Below, piece after piece: positions 21,406 to 30,129 of a stretch of DNA of 64,000 bases (positions within the stretch are counted from its first letter, which is position 1; the number at the start of each line of letters is the position of its first letter). A model generated the notes under the pieces. It searched no databases. It was given only the letters and a program-made list of their open reading frames with translations, and had not been told where the DNA came from. The translations under genes were made by a program, and so were the position numbers. This stretch comes from Kofleriaceae bacterium. Lineage in GTDB: Bacteria; Myxococcota_A; Polyangia; Haliangiales; Haliangiaceae. Location: positions 55,209-119,208 of the forward strand of contig JACKDR010000026.1 in NCBI GenBank assembly GCA_020633495.1. The letters run 5' to 3'.

Positions 21406-22659
21406 TCACTCGGCGCGGAGCGCCTCGACCGGCTGGATCGACGCGGCGTGGGCCGCGGGCATGAGGCCGGCGATCAGGCCGGCGACGACGAGCAGGCCGG
21501 TGGCCTGCCAGGCGGTGGACAGGCCGATCTGCGGCGGCCCCAGCGGGCTGTCGGGCATGTGGGCGATCAGCCAGCCCAGGCCCTCGACCGCGGCGACGCC
21601 GCCGACCACGCCGAGGTAGCCGGCGACGGTCGTCAGCGCGACGGTCTCGGAGACGATCATCGCCACGATCGACCACGGCGTCGCGCCCAGCGCCTTGCGC
21701 AGGCCGATCTCCTTGGTCCGCTCCTTGACGCTGATCAGCATGATGTTCGACACGCCGATCATCCCGGCCAGCAGCGTCATGACGCCGACGATCCACAGGA
21801 CGATGTCGATGGCCCAGAACACCGTCTGGATCTTGCCGAACTCCTTCTCGGCGTTGAACGAGCCGATCGCCTGGTCGTCGTCGGGGGCGATCTTGTGGCG
21901 CTCGGCCAGCACGCGGCGGACCTCGGCCTCGATCTTGGCGGCGCCGTACTCGGGCTTGGCGACGATCGCGAACCAGCCGACCCGGTCGCCGGCGTGGAAC
22001 GCCTGCTGGAAGGTCGTGAACGGGATCGTGATCATGTTGAGGTCGCGATCGCCCTCGCCGCCGGTGCGCAGCGAGCCGGTGACCCCGATCACCTGGAAGT
22101 AGACGCCGCTGATCTTGATGTACGTGCCGATGGCCTCGGCCCCGGGCGCGTAGAGCTGCTCGTAGACGCCCTTGCCGATGATCGCGACCTTGCGGCGCTC
22201 GTCGAGGTCGCCGTCGTCGAGGAAGCGGCCGGCCAGCACCAGCGGGGTCTGGACGTACTGGACCTCGGGGTAGTCGGCCATGACGCCGAAGTTGCCGGTC
22301 TTGGTGCCGTAGGTGACGTTGAAGCCGCCGCGGAACCCGCCCAGCTGGTTGCGCGGCGCCAGGTACTGGATGCCCTCGATGCGGCGCAGCGCCGCGATGT
22401 CGGCGGTGTCGTACTCGACGTGGCGCCCCGGCTGCAGGCCGCCGTAGGGCATCGACGTGCGCTGGCCCCACACGAAGACCGAGTTGGTGGCCAGGCCGGC
22501 GAAGTTGCGCGACACGCCGGCGCGCAGGCTCGAGCCGAACGCCACCATGACCACCAGCATGAAGATGCCCCACCACACGCCGAGCGCGGTCAGCACCGTG
22601 CGCAGGCGGTTGGCCTTCAGCGTCGACCAGATCTCCAGCCAGCGGTCGAGATCAACCAC
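21406..22659 (-). CDS. MacB-like ABC transporter permease (second of two)
   Basis: 417 residues from a GTG. FtsX/MacB topology: one membrane helix after RLRTVLTALGVWWGIFMLVV (about 20-40), a large periplasmic MacB_PCD domain (about 45-270), then three helices at the C-terminal end with the FtsX-domain signature SVKERTKEIGLRKALGATP. Such permeases drive mechanotransmission exporters of lipids, peptides or macrolides rather than true channels. It lacks an ATPase domain, using the separate ATPase at 23910-24578. The start is 6 bases after the stop of the first permease. Confidence 0.9.
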   Translation of the reverse strand: MVDLDRWLEIWSTLKANRLRTVLTALGVWWGIFMLVVMVAFGSSLRAGVSRNFAGLATNSVFVWGQRTSMPYGGLQPGRHVEYDTADIAALRRIEGIQYLAPRNQLGGFRGGFNVTYGTKTGNFGVMADYPEVQYVQTPLVLAGRFLDDGDLDERRKVAIIGKGVYEQLYAPGAEAIGTYIKISGVYFQVIGVTGSLRTGGEGDRDLNMITIPFTTFQQAFHAGDRVGWFAIVAKPEYGAAKIEAEVRRVLAERHKIAPDDDQAIGSFNAEKEFGKIQTVFWAIDIVLWIVGVMTLLAGMIGVSNIMLISVKERTKEIGLRKALGATPWSIVAMIVSETVALTTVAGYLGVVGGVAAVEGLGWLIAHMPDSPLGPPQIGLSTAWQATGLLVVAGLIAGLMPAAHAASIQPVEALRAE

Positions 22660-22665
22660 GGGGCC

Positions 22666-23913
22666 TCACTGGTCGCGCAGCGCGACGATGGGGTTGACGC
22701 GGGCGGCGGCCCGCGCGGGGAAGTAGCCGGCGAGGGCGCCGGCGACGATCAGGATCACCGTGGCCTTGATCGCCAGGCCGAGGTCGACGGTGGGATCCGA
22801 GAAGAAGTCGTTGGCCGGCAGCACCGCGGCGACGAGCTGCAGGATCGCGACCCCGGCGACCAGCCCGACGTAGCCGGCGATCGCGGTCAGGAAGACCGCC
22901 TCCTCGACGATCATCGTGATGATCGACGACGGCGTCGCGCCCAGCGCCTTGCGGACCCCGATCTCCTTGGTCCGCTCCTTGACCGCGATCATCATGATGT
23001 TCGACACGCCGACGATGCCGGCGACGATCGTGCCGAGGCCGATCACCCACACGAACAGCTCGATGATCTTGAAGATCTTGTTGAACCGGTCGAAGGCCTC
23101 GACGTTGTTGCGGACCCGCACCGCCTGCTTGTCGGCGGGCGCGAAGTCGTGGTGCTCGGCCATCAGCGCGATCGCCTGGTCGGCCAGCGCCTGCGACTCC
23201 GCGACGTCGGCGTCGCCGACCGTGAACATCAGCATGTTGATGCGGTCGTTGCCGCCGAACGCCCGCTGCGCGGTCGTGATCGGCAGGTAGACCTTGCGCA
23301 GCTCGCCTTCGCCACCCTCGTCGGTGAAGACCCCGACGACCTGGAACGCGACCCCGTTGACCTCGATCCACTGGCCCATCGGATCGGCGCCGGGCCCGAA
23401 CAGGAAGTCGCGCACCGGCATGCCGATCACCGCGACCTTGCGGTGGCCGTCGAGGTCGCGCTGGTTGAGGAAGCGCCCCGCCACCATGATCGTCTTCTCG
23501 AGGTAGAGGTGGTCGGGGTGGACCGAGCGGACGTCGAAGCTCGACGACTTGTCGCCGCGCCGCACGATGACCTCGCCGCCGAAGAAGCCGCCGCCGCGGA
23601 TGCCGTAGCGGCCGGTCAGGTGCTCGACCCCGGGCGCGTCCCGCAGCGCGTCGTAGTCGCCGTTGTCGAAGGTCAGGCGGCGGCCCACCGGGTAGCCGCC
23701 GTACGGGATCGTCGTGCGGCCGGCGAACATCCAGATGCTGTTGACCGCGTCGTCCTTGAACTGCTCCTGGGTGCCGTGCGACAGGCCCTGGCCGGCGCCC
23801 TGCAGGACCACCAGCATCAAGATGCCCCACGCGACGCTGAGCATGGTCAGGAAGGTGCGCAGGCGGTTGCGCCCCAGCGTCGACAGGATCTCGAGCCAGC
23901 GGTCGAGGCTCAT
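22666..23913 (-). CDS. MacB-like ABC transporter permease (first of two)
   Basis: 415 residues from the ATG at 23913, which overlaps the ATPase stop (ATGA), so the two are translationally coupled. Same topology as its neighbour: RLRTFLTMLSVAWGILMLVV as first helix, a periplasmic domain (about 45-270), and a C-terminal FtsX domain with AVKERTKEIGVRKALGATP. The two permeases are clearly related to each other (both begin DRWLEI with STL and NRLRT), suggesting a duplicated gene forming a heterodimer. A much longer open frame extends upstream but is antisense-like or overlapping and not coding. Confidence 0.9.
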   Translation of the reverse strand: MSLDRWLEILSTLGRNRLRTFLTMLSVAWGILMLVVLQGAGQGLSHGTQEQFKDDAVNSIWMFAGRTTIPYGGYPVGRRLTFDNGDYDALRDAPGVEHLTGRYGIRGGGFFGGEVIVRRGDKSSSFDVRSVHPDHLYLEKTIMVAGRFLNQRDLDGHRKVAVIGMPVRDFLFGPGADPMGQWIEVNGVAFQVVGVFTDEGGEGELRKVYLPITTAQRAFGGNDRINMLMFTVGDADVAESQALADQAIALMAEHHDFAPADKQAVRVRNNVEAFDRFNKIFKIIELFVWVIGLGTIVAGIVGVSNIMMIAVKERTKEIGVRKALGATPSSIITMIVEEAVFLTAIAGYVGLVAGVAILQLVAAVLPANDFFSDPTVDLGLAIKATVILIVAGALAGYFPARAAARVNPIVALRDQ

Positions 23914-24578
23914 GGATCCGCCTCGACCCGGCCGTCCTTGAGGTGGATGACCCGCTGGGTCCGCGCCGCGACGTCGTGCTCGTGGGTGACCACGATCATC
24001 GTGATGCCGGTCTGATGGATCTCGGTCAGCAGATCCATGATCTGGTGCGAGGTCTCGGAGTCGAGGGCGCCGGTCGGCTCGTCGGCGAGGATCAGCCGCG
24101 GCTTGCCGATCAGCGCCCGCGCGATCGCGACGCGCTGCTTCTGGCCGCCCGACATCTCCGACGGCAGGTGCTCGGCCCAGTCGAGCAGGCCGACCCGCTC
24201 GAGGTACTGCATCGCGATCCGGTTGCGCTTCCGGCGCGGCACCTTCTGGTAGTACAGCGGCAGCGCGACGTTCTCGGCGGCGGTCTTGAACGGCAGCAGG
24301 TTGAACGACTGGAAGACGAAGCCGAGGAACTTGTTGCGGTAGTGGGCCGCCTTGCGCTCGTTGAGGTCGCGCATGAGCGTGCCGTCGAGCCAGTACTCGC
24401 CGCGCTCGTAGCCGTCGAGGATGCCCAGGACGTTGAGCAGCGTCGACTTGCCGGACCCCGACGCGCCCATGATCGAGACCATCTCGCCGGGCTCGATCTC
24501 GAGGTCGACGTCGCGCAGGACGTGGAGCGAGTGCGCGCCGACCCGGTAGTACTTGTTGATCTTGTCGAGGCGGACCAT
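23910..24578 (-). CDS. LolD/MacB-type ABC transporter ATPase
   Basis: 222 residues. All ATPase motifs are present: Walker A GASGSGKST (about 39-47), Q-loop VFQSFNLLPF, the signature MSGGQKQRVAIARAL, Walker B LILADEPTGALD, and the H-loop VVTHEHD. The ATG at 24578 (MVRLDKINKYY) is chosen because it matches family N-termini; the frame opens 25 codons earlier. Overlapping ATGA with permease 1. First gene of the exporter operon, powering the two permeases and adaptor. Confidence 0.93.
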   Translation of the reverse strand: MVRLDKINKYYRVGAHSLHVLRDVDLEIEPGEMVSIMGASGSGKSTLLNVLGILDGYERGEYWLDGTLMRDLNERKAAHYRNKFLGFVFQSFNLLPFKTAAENVALPLYYQKVPRRKRNRIAMQYLERVGLLDWAEHLPSEMSGGQKQRVAIARALIGKPRLILADEPTGALDSETSHQIMDLLTEIHQTGITMIVVTHEHDVAARTQRVIHLKDGRVEADP

Positions 24579-24740
24579 GGACACGGGGCTGACCCTGAGT
24601 AGCAGGCGAGGCGGGGGGCGAAAAGGCCGCCTCGCGGCATAACTCCCTGGCAAGCCCTGGCCATTCCCGGCGCGGTGGACGCCCCGGCGGGGCGCCTGCG
24701 GGGGCCGCCGGCGTGGTCCGCGGTGCCCTCGGGACGGTCC

Positions 24741-25199
24741 CTAGCCCAGGATCGCGGTCAGGGCGTCCTCGACCTGGCGGGCGGTGGTCTCGGTCATCAC
24801 CGCGGTGCCGTCGGGGCCGCGCAGCTCGCAGACCGCGGCGTGCTCGCAGCGGTCCAGGCAGCTGCGCACGGTGACGTCGAACAGGGGCAGGCCCTGGTCG
24901 CGGCGCCGCTCCCACAGGTCGGTGGCGCGATCGAGGACGTCGAGGGCGCCCCAGCTCTGGCACTTGCCGGCGCACACCACCAGGTTGACCGGGTGCTGGG
25001 TCACCTGCTCGACCTCGGAGGCCAGCGCCAGGCCGGCGAGGTAGTGGCTGACCGGCTTGCCGCGCTCGGCGGCGAGGTCGACCAGCGCGCCGGTGTCGAC
25101 GGGCTCGCCGTCGGCGAGCTCCTCGACCTCCATGCCGAGGCTGGCCAGCTTGGTGAGGTCGAGGTCGCGGTGAGTCGGGGAACGGGTAGGGACGCCCAT
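24741..25199 (-). CDS. Thioredoxin-fold (2Fe-2S) ferredoxin-like protein
   Basis: 152 residues. The C-terminal half (about 70-152) matches the thioredoxin-like ferredoxin/NuoE group: VVCAGKCQSWGALDV gives the first cysteines and SCLDRCEHAAVCEL the second set, the expected four ligands for a 2Fe-2S cluster. The N-terminal 65 residues are a separate, acidic segment with no recognised motif. Soluble and probably cytoplasmic electron carrier; partner unknown. No obvious operon partner; 14 bases separate it from the upstream AgmX/PglI gene on the same strand, so co-transcription is likely. Confidence 0.78.
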   Translation of the reverse strand: MGVPTRSPTHRDLDLTKLASLGMEVEELADGEPVDTGALVDLAAERGKPVSHYLAGLALASEVEQVTQHPVNLVVCAGKCQSWGALDVLDRATDLWERRRDQGLPLFDVTVRSCLDRCEHAAVCELRGPDGTAVMTETTARQVEDALTAILG

Positions 25200-25214
25200 G
25201 GCGGGCGCAGTTCA

Positions 25215-25631
25215 CTACCTCGTGGGCTCGAAGTCCAGCGGGTAGGTCACCGACACGGCCGCGCGCTGGGGGGTGGCCAGCACCAGCTTGCCAACCTCGG
25301 TGACCACGCACTGCGCCAGCGCCGGATCGCCGAGGTCGTCGCGGAGGATCGCGAGCTGGCCGAACGCGCCGGTGCGGGGCGCGGCGACGAACCGGACCAC
25401 CAGCAGGCCGCGCAGCTTGCGATCGCGCTCGAGGGCGGCGGCGTAGCAGGCGGTGATCGCCGGCCGGGTGGTCTCCATGCGGGCGACGACGTCGGCGTGG
25501 ACCTCGGGCCCGGTGCCGGCGTGGGTGCAGGCCGCGGCGCCCAGCGCAGCGGTGACCGCGACCGCGGCGGCGGCGGCCGCGGGGACGCGGCGGCGGTCGT
25601 GACGACGGGGCAGGGGCGAGGTCGGGCTCAC
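25215..25631 (-). CDS. AgmX/PglI C-terminal-domain lipoprotein
   Basis: 138 residues from a GTG preceded by AGGAG. The N-terminus has Arg residues, a hydrophobic helix and an AAAC lipobox (about residue 34). The remainder matches the TonB-like AgmX/PglI C-terminal domain of myxobacteria: RPAITACYAAALERDRKLRG and the later LAQCVVTEV, with its two conserved cysteines. In Myxococcus such domains occur in gliding-motility proteins (AgmX) and others, but a standalone copy has no defined role. It follows the OmpA-like gene by 4 bases. Confidence 0.75.
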   Translation of the reverse strand: MSPTSPLPRRHDRRRVPAAAAAAVAVTAALGAAACTHAGTGPEVHADVVARMETTRPAITACYAAALERDRKLRGLLVVRFVAAPRTGAFGQLAILRDDLGDPALAQCVVTEVGKLVLATPQRAAVSVTYPLDFEPTR

Positions 25632-25635
25632 GGCA

Positions 25636-26187
25636 TCACTCCTGGGGCACCGCGGTCTTCTTGTCGACCTGGCGGACGATCACGAACTCGACGCGCCGGT
25701 TGGCCTCGCGGCCCTCGGGCGAGTCGTTGGGCGCGATCGGCTTGTCCTCGCCGTAGCCCCGGGCGGTCAGGCGATCCTTGGCGATGCCGCGGCCGAGCAG
25801 GTACTGCCGCACCGCCTCGGCGCGCTGCTGCGACAGCTCGCGGTTGCGGGCGGCGCCGCCGGTGGCGTCGGTGTGGCCGGCGATCTCGACCGCCTCGATC
25901 TGCGGGTTGTCGTCGAGGACGCGCGCGATCTCGTCGAGCAGCGGGTACGAGACCTCGAGGACGCGATCCGAGCCGAGCTCGAACTGGATCTTCTCGGGGA
26001 TCTCGATGTTCGACTTGGTGATGATCAGCCGCGGCGGCGGCGCCGGCGGCCGGTCGGCCCGGATGTGCATGGGCTCGAACGGCGCCTGCTCGACCGTCAC
26101 CAGCGAGCAGCCGGCGGCCGCGACGATCGCCGCGGCGGCGACCGCCAGCCCCAGCCACGACGGCCTGCGCGCTGCGAGCGGCGTCAT
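25636..26187 (-). CDS. OmpA-family (Pal-like) outer-membrane lipoprotein
   Basis: 183 residues. Signal with lipobox AAAGC (about residue 26). The OmpA C-terminal peptidoglycan-binding domain (about 60-175) has the signature AVEIAGHTDATGGAARNREL followed by QQRAEAVRQYL and LTARGYGEDKPI, including the Asp and Arg that bind diaminopimelate. It ties the outer membrane to peptidoglycan. First gene of a short operon with the AgmX/PglI and ferredoxin-like genes. A TAGCAT -10 box (26200-26195) ends 7 bases before the ATG. Confidence 0.9.
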   Translation of the reverse strand: MTPLAARRPSWLGLAVAAAAIVAAAGCSLVTVEQAPFEPMHIRADRPPAPPPRLIITKSNIEIPEKIQFELGSDRVLEVSYPLLDEIARVLDDNPQIEAVEIAGHTDATGGAARNRELSQQRAEAVRQYLLGRGIAKDRLTARGYGEDKPIAPNDSPEGREANRRVEFVIVRQVDKKTAVPQE

Positions 26188-26194
26188 CGCGACG

Positions 26195-26200
26195 ATGCTA
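26195..26200 (-). promoter_or_regulatory. -10 element of the OmpA-lipoprotein operon
   Basis: Minus-strand TAGCAT with a 7-base gap to the ATG at 26187; leaderless geometry. No -35 recognised. Confidence 0.4.
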
Positions 26201-26260
26201 CCACCACGCCGCGCCGGCGGCGGTGACGACCGCGTGGCGCGGCGGTCACCGCGGCGCCGG

Positions 26261-27733
26261 TCACGGGGTCGCGATCACCAGCCGACCCAGCGGCGCGGTC
26301 GCCGGATCGATCTCCTCGTAGACCATGTGAGCGCCGGTACCGCTCGAGGTCGCGGCGATGTGGAAGCCGTCGAGCGCCGGGCCGCTCGCCGCCGCGCTCG
26401 GGGTCCAGGTGCCGCCGCTGCGGCGCGCGATCACCAGGTCGGCGGTGAGGCCGTCCTGGTACAGCGCCACCGGGCCGGCGCCGTCGAGGAAGATCGCCGC
26501 GCCCGCGCCCACCGGGTGGGGCCGATCGTCGGGCCGGACGCCGTCGTCGACCAGCTCGACCGGGCCGGGCGACCCGGTCATCGCGTTCCACGTCGTGTAG
26601 TAGACCTGATCGCCGAGCGCGTCCTGGTAGACGACGTGGACCGTGCCGCCGCCGTCGACCACCGCGCTGCACCACATGCCGCGATCGTCGTCGCCGCCGC
26701 CGTCGAGCACGGTCTCGGCGAAGCCGGAGCCGCTGTCGACCGCGACCACCAGGGCGGTGCGGACGCGATCGTAGTAGACCGCGGCGAGGCGGCCGTCGGG
26801 CAGCGCCAGCAGGGTCACGAACAGGCCGGTGCCGCCGGGCAGGTCGGTCGCGGTCGGCGTCGCGATCTCGGCGACGCACGCGCCGGTGACGCAGACCTCG
26901 CCGGTGGCGCAGGCGTCGCCGCAGTCGCTGGACTCGGTGACGCACGTCTCGGGATCGCCGGCGGCGGCGCCGGCGACGCAGCTCTGGCCGCTGCCGCACA
27001 GGCCGGCGCAGCTGCTGGGCGCCGCCGCGATCACCGAGACGTTCCACTCCTGATCGCCGGGGTCGACGCTGGTGGCGTGGGCCAGGCGCAGCTCGGTCTG
27101 CTTGCCGGCGCCGGCGGCGACGTTGGTGGCCAGGTACGCGATCGCGGGGCGGCCGGCGTCGTCGATCGCGATCGAGGCGTCGCGGCCGAGCTCCTCGGTG
27201 TCCGAGGCGTCGACGACGTAGCTGCGCCAGCCGCCGTCGTCGCCCTCGAGCGCGACCTTGAGATCGAGGTGGTCGCGATCCTGGTAGGCGATCCGGACCT
27301 TGCCGCTGGCCAGCGCCACCGAGGTCCACGCCCCGACGTTGGGGCCCGAGCCCTCGACGCCGCCGCGGTAGGTCGCGGGATCGTAGGTCGGGGTCGCGTC
27401 GGGCACGCCGTCGATCGCGACGTACGTGGGCTCGCCGGTGCCGAGCTCGACCAGCACGAGGTCGCCGAGGCCGCGATCGTAGGTGGTCGCGACCGTGCGG
27501 GTGCCGTCGCTGGCGATCGCGTTCCACCGGCCCAGGGCGCCGTGCGCGATCTCGCCGGGCAGGCAGTCCTGGTCGCCGCACGGCGCCGCGGCGCTGCCGC
27601 AGTCGCAGCCGGGGCCGGCCAGCGCGCCGGCGGCGACGACCAGCGCGACGCCGAGCAGGCGGGCGTGCCGCCCGCGGCGGGCCGTCGGGCGGGGCGCAGC
27701 GCGGGCGCGGCGCGGCGGCGTCGCCGCGGCCAC
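26261..27733 (-). CDS. Cys-rich surface lipoprotein with beta-propeller-like repeats
   Basis: 490 residues if it starts at GTG 27733, which gives ARLLGVALVVAAGALAGPGC, a lipoprotein signal. Repeats such as GRWNAIASDGTRTVATTYD, VRIAYQDRDHLDLKVALEGD and VHVVYQDALGDQVYYTTWN recall Asp-box/BNR-like propeller blades, so a ligand-binding propeller is plausible. A Cys-rich insert (CAGLCGSGQSCVAG ... CVTESSDCGDACATG) sits at about 240-290. No enzyme motif is recognised. The start lies within the tail-coding region of the upstream MYXO-CTERM gene in another frame. Confidence 0.6.
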   Translation of the reverse strand: MAAATPPRRARAAPRPTARRGRHARLLGVALVVAAGALAGPGCDCGSAAAPCGDQDCLPGEIAHGALGRWNAIASDGTRTVATTYDRGLGDLVLVELGTGEPTYVAIDGVPDATPTYDPATYRGGVEGSGPNVGAWTSVALASGKVRIAYQDRDHLDLKVALEGDDGGWRSYVVDASDTEELGRDASIAIDDAGRPAIAYLATNVAAGAGKQTELRLAHATSVDPGDQEWNVSVIAAAPSSCAGLCGSGQSCVAGAAAGDPETCVTESSDCGDACATGEVCVTGACVAEIATPTATDLPGGTGLFVTLLALPDGRLAAVYYDRVRTALVVAVDSGSGFAETVLDGGGDDDRGMWCSAVVDGGGTVHVVYQDALGDQVYYTTWNAMTGSPGPVELVDDGVRPDDRPHPVGAGAAIFLDGAGPVALYQDGLTADLVIARRSGGTWTPSAAASGPALDGFHIAATSSGTGAHMVYEEIDPATAPLGRLVIATP

Positions 27734-29940
27734 AGCCCCAGCGCGCCGGCGACGACGAGCACGAGGCCGTCGCCGGGGCCGGGGCCGCCGGTGGCGCAGC
27801 CGCAGCCGGCCTGGCCGGCCTGGCCGTGGAACGCGCCGCCGCGGCGGGCGTGGTCGGCGGGGCCGTGGATCAGCGCGTCGCCGATGGGCACGTCGATCAC
27901 CGCCGGGGTCGGATCGGCGGAGCGCGGGTCGCCGGCGCGCCGGGCCCGGACCTCGATGCGGTGGGTGCCGGGCAGCCAGAAGGTGCGCGGCGACACCGTG
28001 CGGCGCGCGGCGCGGTCCCACGGCGACCACAGGCCGCCGTCGACGCGCAGCTGCCACTCCAGGTCGGGCTCGCTGCCGCCCAGCGCCAGCTCGGCGCGCG
28101 GCCGCGCCGCCGGCGTCCACGCCGCGGGCTCGGTGAAGACGTCGTCGTCGGGCTCGGCCAGCGCGGTCAGCTCGACCTGGGTGTCGACCTGCGACGAGAG
28201 CGGCGCCGGCGCCGCCGCCGCGACCGACAGGTCGCCGAAGATCGCCAGGTAGCTGTTGCTGTCGACCGCGGTGATCGACGTGACGTCGATCTGCAGGCCG
28301 CCCAGCGACGGCAGCGCGAACGAGCCCAGGCTGCCGGCCAGCTGCGGCAGCGCCAGCTCGAGCAGGGTGGGGAAGACCGCCGCGAGATCCTCCGGCGACT
28401 CCAGCACCGCGTCGGTGTTCTTGACCGAGATGTTGCTGAACGCGCCGTCGAGATCGCCGAGCACCGGGGTCAGGCCGTCGGCGCCGACCTCCATGCCGAT
28501 CGGCAGGTGGACGTCGGCGACCACCGTGAACAGCCGGATGTACTGGTCCTCGATGGCGGCGAAGAAGTCGAGCTCCATCGCCTCGAAGGTGATGTCGAGC
28601 AGCGGCTCGTCGACGACGCGGGTGCCGTTGTCGTCGCGGAAGGTGTTGGCGCCCAGGACGATCACCGGCGGGCGCTGCGGCCGCAGCCCCATCGCCACCG
28701 GCGCGGTGCGCTCGACCATGTCGCCGAGCGACGGCGCCACCAGGCCGATCGTGTCGGTGTTGAGCAGCGCGACGGTGCGGGTGCCCAGGGTCAGGCACAG
28801 GATGCCGCCGTCGTAGGCGGCGTACGCGAAGTCGTCGAGCTGGCTCTGGTGGACGCCCAGCGCGATGTCGAACGGATCGCCGGTGTCGGGCCGGGTGTTG
28901 CCCTGGAAGAACGCCGACGGCGGGATCGTCACCGGCGCCGGCGCGGTCGCCGGCGGGCCGCAGCGATCGTGCGGCGTCCCCGCCGGCAGCATGCCGCCGA
29001 GCATGCCCATCGCGACGCCGTTGCTGTCGGTGGTCGCGTAGCCGCCGGTGACCTCGTAGAGGTCCATCGACCCGGTCGTGCCGGGCGACAGCGACGCGAA
29101 CAGCGCGCTGCCCGCCATCCGCCCGGTGATGCCGAGCTCCTGCAGGCAGGTGTCGTCGGCGCGCATGCAGACGTTGTCGGTGCAGGCGGCGGCGAACGGG
29201 CCGCACTCGGCGACGTCGCCCGACGGGCACGCCTTGCACACCTGGTTGGCGATGGCGTCGTGGATCGCGCTCTCGAACGTCGACACCAGCGTGTCGCGGA
29301 ACAGCCCGATGCCGAGGCCGGCGAGCAGGCAGACGAAGTCGCCGTCGAGGCTGATGTCCTGGTTGTCGAGCTGGGTCATGACGACGTCGCCGACCTCGAT
29401 GCGCGTGGTCCCGGCGTCCGGGTCCTGCGCCAGCGTGATCGGGACGTCCATCTTGATGTCGTGGTTGGCGCCCGGCTCGGTGTCGATCACCATGCCGCAG
29501 TCGCTGGAGATGCCGACCGGCACCGGCATCTGGGTGCGGACCCGCGCCCGGATCGTCAGGTTCAGCTTCGACTGGCCCTGGACCGGCACGATCTCCATGC
29601 GCGGCGCGTCGCCGGGCTGGGCGGCGAGGTCGATCTCGATCGGCCCGCACGGCGACACCGGCTGGCCGTTCTGGCAGCACACCGTGGGCGTGCCGCTGCA
29701 GTCGGCGGGGACGTCGAAGGTGAGCGCGCCGCCGAGCAGGCCGGCGACCAGCGCCGCCGGATCGGCGGTCACCGCGGCCAGGCCGGTCTGCGAGATGCGC
29801 AGCTGGCCGGCGTTGGGCGTGCGTTCGGCGGCCGGAAAGCCGCCCGGGATGGGCGTCATCCCGTTGCATCCCCCGCCGCAGCCGAAAAGATTCACGGCCG
29901 CGGCGGCCAGCGCCACCGCGGAAAGTCGAAGCTTCAACAT
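27031..29940 (-). CDS. Secreted surface protein with MYXO-CTERM-type tail; natural stop apparently lost
   Basis: The ATG at 29940 gives a lipoprotein-type signal (LSAVALAAAAVNLFGCGGGC). The body (about 30-700) is Cys-containing and unrecognised, with Asp-rich segments, ending in a domain followed by QAGCGCATGG, a hydrophobic helix GLVLVVAGALGLW and PRRRRR near 27715. That is the MYXO-CTERM pattern, where a stop is expected. Instead the frame runs on to 27031 through sequence that is coding in another frame for the next gene, so the true end is probably near 27.7 kb. An indel in the G/C-rich run there is the simplest explanation. Function unknown. Confidence 0.6.
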   Translation of the reverse strand: MLKLRLSAVALAAAAVNLFGCGGGCNGMTPIPGGFPAAERTPNAGQLRISQTGLAAVTADPAALVAGLLGGALTFDVPADCSGTPTVCCQNGQPVSPCGPIEIDLAAQPGDAPRMEIVPVQGQSKLNLTIRARVRTQMPVPVGISSDCGMVIDTEPGANHDIKMDVPITLAQDPDAGTTRIEVGDVVMTQLDNQDISLDGDFVCLLAGLGIGLFRDTLVSTFESAIHDAIANQVCKACPSGDVAECGPFAAACTDNVCMRADDTCLQELGITGRMAGSALFASLSPGTTGSMDLYEVTGGYATTDSNGVAMGMLGGMLPAGTPHDRCGPPATAPAPVTIPPSAFFQGNTRPDTGDPFDIALGVHQSQLDDFAYAAYDGGILCLTLGTRTVALLNTDTIGLVAPSLGDMVERTAPVAMGLRPQRPPVIVLGANTFRDDNGTRVVDEPLLDITFEAMELDFFAAIEDQYIRLFTVVADVHLPIGMEVGADGLTPVLGDLDGAFSNISVKNTDAVLESPEDLAAVFPTLLELALPQLAGSLGSFALPSLGGLQIDVTSITAVDSNSYLAIFGDLSVAAAAPAPLSSQVDTQVELTALAEPDDDVFTEPAAWTPAARPRAELALGGSEPDLEWQLRVDGGLWSPWDRAARRTVSPRTFWLPGTHRIEVRARRAGDPRSADPTPAVIDVPIGDALIHGPADHARRGGAFHGQAGQAGCGCATGGPGPGDGLVLVVAGALGLWPRRRRRAAPALRPARRPAAGGTPACSASRWSSPPARWPAPAATAAAPRRRAATRTACPARSRTAPWAGGTRSPATAPARSRPPTIAASATSCWSSSAPASPRTSRSTACPTRPRPTIPRPTAAASRARAPTSGRGPRWRWPAARSGSPTRIATTSISRSRSRATTAAGAATSSTPRTPRSSAATPRSRSTTPAAPRSRTWPPTSPPAPASRPSCAWPTPPASTPAIRSGTSR

Positions 29941-30129
29941 GTCAGGCTCCCCAGCCCGTGCGAGCGGGCTGGCGCGATCGAAGACCAGCCGTGAGCGCGG
30001 GTCAAGGACCGGGCGCCGACGCCGTCTGTCATCCGGCCCGCGCTGTGGCCGATCTCGCACCGGCGCGTGAGGCGCGCGGGAGATCGGCGGCCGCGGGCGC
30101 GCCGCGGCGGCCGGCGCGGTCGCGGTCGG

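Noticed and set aside
20257..24015. Very long plus-strand open frame opposite the exporter operon
   Set aside because: Its Asp/Leu/Arg-rich protein is a shadow of well-recognised ABC transporter genes on the other strand.
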